Origin: Eubacterium callanderi | GTDB taxonomy: Bacteria > Bacillota > Clostridia > Eubacteriales > Eubacteriaceae | Direction of reading: 5' to 3' | Length of the DNA: 64,000 bases | Assembly (NCBI RefSeq): GCF_900142645.1 | Contig: NZ_FRBP01000005.1 | Location: 248,001-312,000, forward strand | Shown: positions 59,461-64,000 of the stretch, piece after piece | How positions within the stretch are numbered: position 1 is the first letter of the stretch | Layout: each line of letters begins with the position of its first letter | The notes under the pieces: model-generated | The model's database searches: none | Seen by the model: the letters and a program-made list of their open reading frames with translations, nothing else | What the model was told of the DNA's origin: nothing | Translations under genes and position numbers: made by a program

Positions 59461-60834
59461 ATGAAGGAAAAAGAAAACATAACGGCCAGCGTCAGCAATA
59501 TTTTCAAGCTTGACGGCCGTGTACCGGTCTCAAAGGCCATTCCTTTTGGTGTGCAGCATGTGCTGGCCATGTTTGTGGCTAATATTGCCCCGATCCTTAT
59601 CGTGGCCAATGTCGCCGGACTCAGTGAGGATCAGAAGGCCATGCTGGTGCAGAACGCCATGTTTATCGCCGGGATTGGGACGCTGGTACAGCTTTATCCC
59701 CTGTGGAAGCTGGGAGCCCGACTGCCCATTGTCATGGGGATCAGCTTTACCTTTGTCACGATTTTGAGCTATGTCTCTGCCACCTACGGCTACGCGGCCG
59801 CCATGGGCGCGGTGCTTGTCGGCGGGCTCATCGAGGGGACGCTGGGACTTTTCGCCAAATACTGGCGGAGGATTATCTCGCCCATTGTGGCAGCCTGTGT
59901 GGTCACCTCTATCGGATTTTCACTGTTGATTGTGGGCGCAACCTCCTTTGGGGGCGGCAGCGGCAGTGAAACCTTTGGCTCAGCCCAGAATCTGATTCTG
60001 GGAAGCGTGACACTGGTGTGCTGCCTGCTGTTCAATATTTTTGCGAAATCCTACTGGAAGCAGCTCTCTGTGCTGTTTGGTCTGGTGGTCGGGTATATTC
60101 TCGCGATTTTTATGGGAGCTGTGGATTTTTCAGATATGAACAGTGTGGGGGTGATCGCCCTGCCGCAGTTCATGCCCTTTGTTCCAGAGTTTAATCTGGG
60201 CGCCATCATCGCTGTGACCCTGATCTTTCTGGTCTCAGCCACTGAGACGATCGGGGATACTTCTGCCATGACTGTGACAGGCCTGGGCAGAGATGTGACG
60301 GACCGGGAAATCTCAGGCTCGCTGGCCTGCGATGGTTATATGAGTTCTATCTCCTCTCTGTTTGGCTGTATGCCCATTACTTCTTTCAGCCAGAATGTCG
60401 GCCTTATTGCCATGACAAGGGTGGTCAACCGTTTTACCATTATGACCGGCGCCTGTGTCATGATTCTGGCCGGGCTTGTGCCAGTGGTCGGAAAGCTTTT
60501 CGCAACGCTGCCTGAAGCGGTGCTGGGAGGCTGCACCATCATGATGTTTGGCACCATTGTTGTCAGCGGTATCCAGATGATCACCCGCTGTGGCTTCAAC
60601 CAGCGCAACACCATCATTGTGGCCCTTTCACTGAGCGTGGGGATCGGTTTTACCGAGGTCCCAGAGATTTTCACGATCTTCCCTCAGATGGTTCAGCAGG
60701 TTTTTGCGAATAATTGTGTGGCCATTGTCTTTGTAGTAGCCATTATCCTGAATCTGGTGCTGCCAAAGGATATGGAGGTCAAAGCGCCAGCAGCGGAAAA
60801 AAGCGAAGAAAATCCCGAAGCGGTTGCGGAATAG
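59461..60834 (+). CDS. NCS2 family nucleobase permease (xanthine/uracil type)
   Basis: 457 residues with AAGGAG before the ATG. Twelve to fourteen membrane segments. The N-terminal GVQHVLAMFVANIAPILIVAN is the NCS2 signature, with a conserved QH motif, followed by the TETIGDTSAM loop and GCMPITSFSQNVGLIAMTRV, the family motif before segment 10. The Asn/Gln pattern favours purines (xanthine or uric acid) over uracil, but substrate cannot be fixed from sequence. Monocistronic; no purine riboswitch is visible in its short leader. Confidence 0.88.
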   Translation: MKEKENITASVSNIFKLDGRVPVSKAIPFGVQHVLAMFVANIAPILIVANVAGLSEDQKAMLVQNAMFIAGIGTLVQLYPLWKLGARLPIVMGISFTFVTILSYVSATYGYAAAMGAVLVGGLIEGTLGLFAKYWRRIISPIVAACVVTSIGFSLLIVGATSFGGGSGSETFGSAQNLILGSVTLVCCLLFNIFAKSYWKQLSVLFGLVVGYILAIFMGAVDFSDMNSVGVIALPQFMPFVPEFNLGAIIAVTLIFLVSATETIGDTSAMTVTGLGRDVTDREISGSLACDGYMSSISSLFGCMPITSFSQNVGLIAMTRVVNRFTIMTGACVMILAGLVPVVGKLFATLPEAVLGGCTIMMFGTIVVSGIQMITRCGFNQRNTIIVALSLSVGIGFTEVPEIFTIFPQMVQQVFANNCVAIVFVVAIILNLVLPKDMEVKAPAAEKSEENPEAVAE

Positions 60835-60842
60835 AAAAACTG

Positions 60843-60881
60843 AGAACCCCTCTGTCTGAGATCAGGCAGAGGTTTTTTTAA
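60843..60881 (+). terminator. Intrinsic terminator of permease gene
   Basis: AACCCCTCTGTCTGA and the complementary AGGCAGAGGTTTTTTT arm form a hairpin ending in a T-run. Confidence 0.8.
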
Positions 60882-60967
60882 TCTTTATCATTTCTTTAAA
60901 CTTTATAAAAGCTAACCAAAAGGGTAGCGGTTATAATAGGGCTAACAAATCAAAGGGAGTGACCTGA

Positions 60968-61693
60968 ATGTTAAAGATAAAAAATGTTTCAAAAACCTAC
61001 GGCGACAAAAAAGTAAAGGCCGTTGACGATATTCACTTTGAGGTGCGGCCAGGTGAGATTTTCGGATTTGTGGGACCAAACGGCGCGGGCAAGACCACGA
61101 CCATTAAAATGATTGTTACCCTGCTTAAGCCAGACAGCGGACAGATATTTATTGGCGGTGTGGACAACAGCCAGAATATCATGGGCGCCAAGCAGCAGTT
61201 CAGCTATGTGCCGGATAATCCTGAGCTTTTTGAAAAGATCAAGGGGATCGAGTACTTGAACTTTATGGCCGACGTTTATGAGGTGCCGGAGGCGGACCGG
61301 GCAGCGCGTGCGGAAAAGTATCTGAAAATCTTTGAGCTTGACAAGGCAGTGGGGGATCCCATCAGCTCTTATTCTCATGGGATGAAGCAGAAAATTGCCC
61401 TGATCGGCGCTTTAATCCACGACCCGAATCTTTTTGTGCTCGATGAGCCTATGGTGGGCCTGGACCCTAAAGCCTCCTTTGAGCTGAAGAAAATTATGCG
61501 GGAAATGTGCGACCGTGGAAAATCAGTGTTTTTTTCCACCCATGTGCTGGATGTCGCCGAAAAGCTCTGCGACCGGATCGCCATTATCAACAAAGGACAG
61601 ATTATCGAGATTGGCACCATGGATGAAATCCGGGCAAAGGTAGGCAGTAAGGAATCCTTAGAAAATATCTTCCTGGAGTTGACGGAAAAATGA
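60968..61693 (+). CDS. ABC transporter ATP-binding protein
   Basis: 241 residues with AAGGGAG upstream. Walker A GPNGAGKTTTIK (about 38-49), signature SYSHGMKQK (S-Y-S-H-G variant, about 137), Walker B LFVLDEPMVGLDP, and the switch His in FFSTHVLD. The short form without extra domains pairs with the permease at 61690, whose start overlaps by four bases (ATGA). The set resembles bacitracin/ABC-2 exporters; export of a drug, lipid or peptide is possible. A repeated GCTAAC (60911 and 60941) flanks TATAAT at 60932-60937 and may be an operator. Confidence 0.9.
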   Translation: MLKIKNVSKTYGDKKVKAVDDIHFEVRPGEIFGFVGPNGAGKTTTIKMIVTLLKPDSGQIFIGGVDNSQNIMGAKQQFSYVPDNPELFEKIKGIEYLNFMADVYEVPEADRAARAEKYLKIFELDKAVGDPISSYSHGMKQKIALIGALIHDPNLFVLDEPMVGLDPKASFELKKIMREMCDRGKSVFFSTHVLDVAEKLCDRIAIINKGQIIEIGTMDEIRAKVGSKESLENIFLELTEK

Positions 61694-63378
61694 AAGAAAT
61701 TATCAGCTTGACCAAGCTTTTTATCAATACTAACCTGGGATTGTCTCTGATCCAGTATAACCGTAAAAACAATAAAAAGGCCTTTTTAAAGCAGGTTGGG
61801 CTGCCTGTCCTGGTGCTGGTGGCGATGCTGCCGCTCTATGGCCTGTATGTGGCATATATGGCTATGATGTACACAGGCATGGCAGCCATCGGTCAGGTGT
61901 CTGTGCTTCTGCCTATGGCCTATACTGTGATTTCAGTGGTGATCATTTTCTTTGGCCTTGCCTATATTATGGCAGAGTTTTACTTTTCGGGCAGCGTCGA
62001 AATGCTTTTGCCTCTGCCCATTAAGCCGAGGAATATTATCATCGGTAAATTTGGCAGCATTATTTTTATGGAGGTACTGCTGTCCGCGGCGCTTATGCTG
62101 CCTCCGGCTGTTATTTACGGCATGGGGCAGGGAATGGGAATCCTCTATTACATGATGGCGCTGATCGTCATTGTCATATTGCCAGTGCTGCCTCTGGCGC
62201 TTGAAACGCTGCTGATTATGCTGCTGATGCGCAGCAACAGCTTTAAGGGAAAGAAGGATGTTTTCCAGATTGTTGCCCTGTTTGCGGTGCTGGCGTTTTT
62301 CCTGGGCCTGCAGATGTACCTGTCGAGCATGGCCGGCGGCAGCGATGACCCTATGACAATGGTCAACAGCATGCTTGCCGACAACGGCTATCTGCTTAAG
62401 ACGATTACCCGGATGTATCCGGTCAGCCTGCTGGTGGCCCAGAGTCTCAACAGCATTACTTTGACAGGGATGCTCAGCCTGCTGGGGCTGTTTATTCTCA
62501 CCGCGGCGGCCTTTGCCCTGATGGTTTTTGTGGGAGAAAGGGTCTATGTAAAAGGGCTGATCTCTGGCAAGGAAAGTGGCAGGGGCAAAAAGGCCCTGTC
62601 CGTTACGAAGCTGCAAAAAGCCCTGTCGCACCGGTCCGCTCCGGCGCTGGCAGTGTTTAAAATGGATATGCGCCTCCTGCTGAGGACGCCGATTTACTTT
62701 TTTAACAATGTATCGATTGTGGTGGTAGTGCCCTTAGTATTTTTGATGTCTATGTTCTTCGGAAAATCCGGCGGAATGGACATTATGACCCTTGTGTCAG
62801 ATTTTTATAAGGCGGCGCCCGATGCCATGAACCTGATTCTGATCGTTGTATTCATGTTTTTCGGAAGTATAGCCTGTACCACAGCTACCACCTTCTCCCG
62901 GGAAGGCAAAAACATCTGGCTGACCTGCATCGTGCCAGTGCGTCCGCTGGACCAGATGATCGGGCGTGGCCTGAGCGCTTTGTGTATTCAGTTGCTGGGC
63001 ATTGTTTTTACGCTCATTCTGCTGGCGTTCATTACGCCGCTGACCCTTGGGACAGTGGTTGTTTCGCTGGTGCTTGGTACCATCGGCTCCTTCCCGCTGC
63101 TGGCCTTTGGCCTGATTGTGGATATGATGCGCCCGCTGCTCAACTGGGATAATCCGCAGAAAGCGGTCAAGAACAACATGAATGTCATGATTGCCATGAT
63201 GGTGGGCTGGGTCTACATGCTTCTGGTAGTGGGGATTTCCGCTGCCACAGGATTTTTCATCGCGCCGGTCTTCGGGTACAGCTTTTTCGCTGTTGTCTCC
63301 ATTGTCATCAGCGTTTTGCTGCTGATGGTGGTTAAAAAGCATCTGGAAGAACGGATGCAGATGATGGATGTGGAATAA
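61690..63378 (+). CDS. ABC-2 type permease, 12-TM
   Basis: 562 residues, overlapping the ATPase gene by 4 bp. About twelve membrane segments in two halves: about 36-290 and 340-550, separated by a cytoplasmic loop with a basic stretch (KESGRGKKALSVTKLQKALS). No extracytoplasmic or catalytic domain is seen. It is a full-length fused permease, which would need only one copy of the neighbouring ATPase dimer. The substrate is unknown; similar pairs occur near envelope genes and in antibiotic resistance. Confidence 0.85.
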   Translation: MKEIISLTKLFINTNLGLSLIQYNRKNNKKAFLKQVGLPVLVLVAMLPLYGLYVAYMAMMYTGMAAIGQVSVLLPMAYTVISVVIIFFGLAYIMAEFYFSGSVEMLLPLPIKPRNIIIGKFGSIIFMEVLLSAALMLPPAVIYGMGQGMGILYYMMALIVIVILPVLPLALETLLIMLLMRSNSFKGKKDVFQIVALFAVLAFFLGLQMYLSSMAGGSDDPMTMVNSMLADNGYLLKTITRMYPVSLLVAQSLNSITLTGMLSLLGLFILTAAAFALMVFVGERVYVKGLISGKESGRGKKALSVTKLQKALSHRSAPALAVFKMDMRLLLRTPIYFFNNVSIVVVVPLVFLMSMFFGKSGGMDIMTLVSDFYKAAPDAMNLILIVVFMFFGSIACTTATTFSREGKNIWLTCIVPVRPLDQMIGRGLSALCIQLLGIVFTLILLAFITPLTLGTVVVSLVLGTIGSFPLLAFGLIVDMMRPLLNWDNPQKAVKNNMNVMIAMMVGWVYMLLVVGISAATGFFIAPVFGYSFFAVVSIVISVLLLMVVKKHLEERMQMMDVE

Positions 63379-63387
63379 CAACCGGCA

Positions 63388-63424
63388 TTAAAAAAGCGCC
63401 TGACGGCTGTCAGGCGCTTTTTGC
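63388..63424. terminator. Bidirectional terminator
   Basis: AAAAGCGCCTGAC pairs with GTCAGGCGCTTTT between convergent permease and folC genes. Confidence 0.88.
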
Positions 63425-64000
63425 TTATGCTTCTTTGGTTTTTAATCTTTTTACAATGGCAGTGCGGGCGACTCCGATCATATAAAGGGAGCCGACAAAC
63501 ACGTTGATCCGGTCTTCTGCGCTCAGGTCGATGCTGTCCACTGCGGCTTCGATGGTGTCGTAGAAATTGACATTTTTGCCGTACTCACGGTGAATCAGCT
63601 CAGCCATCTTATCGGCTGGAAGGGCGCGGTCGTTTTCGGGTGTCAGGGCATGAACGTCGCCGGTCACAGGCATGAGGTATTTAAGGGCCAGGTCGATGTC
63701 CTTGTCGGCCAGCATGCCAAAATAAAGGTTAATCTTATTTCCCGGGAAATAGGTCTTGATGTTTTTGACAAAATACTCGATGCCGTTCGGGTTGTGGGCG
63801 CCGTCAATCAGAATAATGGGGTCGTGGTGAAGGATCTCAAAGCGTCCGTGAAAGGTGACGTCTGAAAGACCGGCGGTAATGGCCGATGTGGGAATGGCAT
63901 AACCCTTTTTCAACAGGATTTCCAGGGTGTTGAGCACGGTCAGACAATTTAAAATCTGGTGCTCACCCAGAAGCTTCAGCCTGAACGTATCCAGTCCGGC
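63425..64000 (-). CDS. folC: Folylpolyglutamate synthase/dihydrofolate synthase, C-terminal part
   Basis: The frame is open to the window edge, so 5' is missing; 191 codons are visible. The visible start, LKLLGEHQILNCLTV, is the end of the MurD-like central domain (typical LPLLGxHQ block). The rest is the C-terminal domain, with VTFHGRFEIL and the family motif LIDGAHNPNGIEYF that binds the folate/Glu acceptor. FolC adds glutamate to folates; folate is central to the acetogenic Wood-Ljungdahl pathway. The gene is convergent with the ABC permease. A Mur ligase is unlikely because HNPNG is the FolC form. Confidence 0.88.
   Translation of the reverse strand, partial: AGLDTFRLKLLGEHQILNCLTVLNTLEILLKKGYAIPTSAITAGLSDVTFHGRFEILHHDPIILIDGAHNPNGIEYFVKNIKTYFPGNKINLYFGMLADKDIDLALKYLMPVTGDVHALTPENDRALPADKMAELIHREYGKNVNFYDTIEAAVDSIDLSAEDRINVFVGSLYMIGVARTAIVKRLKTKEA

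Noticed and set aside
1-64000. CRISPR array, insertion sequence, prophage, tRNA or rRNA genes
   Set aside because: None could be found by eye; no spaced direct repeats of CRISPR size, no transposase or integrase motifs, no CCA-ending cloverleaf.

Overview
The window looks like chromosome of a Gram-positive anaerobe of the Clostridia, most likely Eubacteriaceae (Eubacterium limosum/callanderi-type). The reasons are strong AGGAGG-like ribosome sites, rubrerythrin, two UroD-family proteins of about 440 residues, cdaA-cdaR, pyruvate carboxylase and many secreted single-anchor surface proteins. There is no rRNA or tRNA, so the genus is an inference. I see no CRISPR array, phage or insertion sequence.

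Bases 1-24,000 are a surface-protein region. It holds the 3' end of a Big_2 surface protein, a five-gene operon (four-repeat surface protein, lipoprotein, polysaccharide deacetylase, membrane glycerophosphodiesterase, small Ig-like membrane protein), a giant 1909-residue adhesin-like protein and two further large wall proteins. Three paralogous response regulators (RR1 6379-7215, RR2 9085-9927, RR3 10976-11800, all minus strand) lie among them. Each has a receiver domain fused to a SARP/BTAD-type DNA-binding domain, and no complete histidine kinase is present. RR2 has lost its phospho-acceptor Asp (Ala59). Relics of surface-protein genes lie between the regulators, some still carrying a promoter and terminator.

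The main discovery candidate is a cis-element shared by this region. Two copies of an 8-mer close to TTTTGTKG repeat every 11 bp, and the inner copy ends 12 bp before a -10 box, replacing the -35. Eight sites have exactly this 37-bp geometry and two are near variants. They precede the surface operon, the giant protein, both large wall proteins, a PepSY lipoprotein, RR1, RR2, two relic units and a distant secreted protein at 41.6-42.1 kb. SARP activators are known to use 11-bp-period direct repeats at the -35, so this looks like a surface-protein regulon run by the RR-SARP proteins with autoregulation.

Bases 24,000-36,600 are mostly housekeeping: a secreted 5'-nucleotidase, LemA/DUF2207, cysK, a HAD phosphatase, an unusual HPrK/PEPCK-like P-loop protein, rubrerythrin, a DUF308 fusion and a small secreted DxDGDG protein. 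Bases 35,200-41,000 hold a candidate catabolic cassette: a large HTH regulator divergent from uroD-like, SLC13-like transporter and uroD-like genes.

Bases 42,300-64,000 hold a lysine-rich MarR protein, aroB-aroA-aroC-aroQ, then pyc, a DarB/CbpB-like CBS protein, cdaA and cdaR. This brings pyruvate carboxylase, a likely c-di-AMP receptor and the c-di-AMP cyclase together, and the CBS gene has a long leader ending in a terminator-like hairpin. serC-serA-DUF1015, a DAACS symporter, an NCS2 permease, an ABC exporter pair and the C-terminal part of folC complete the window.
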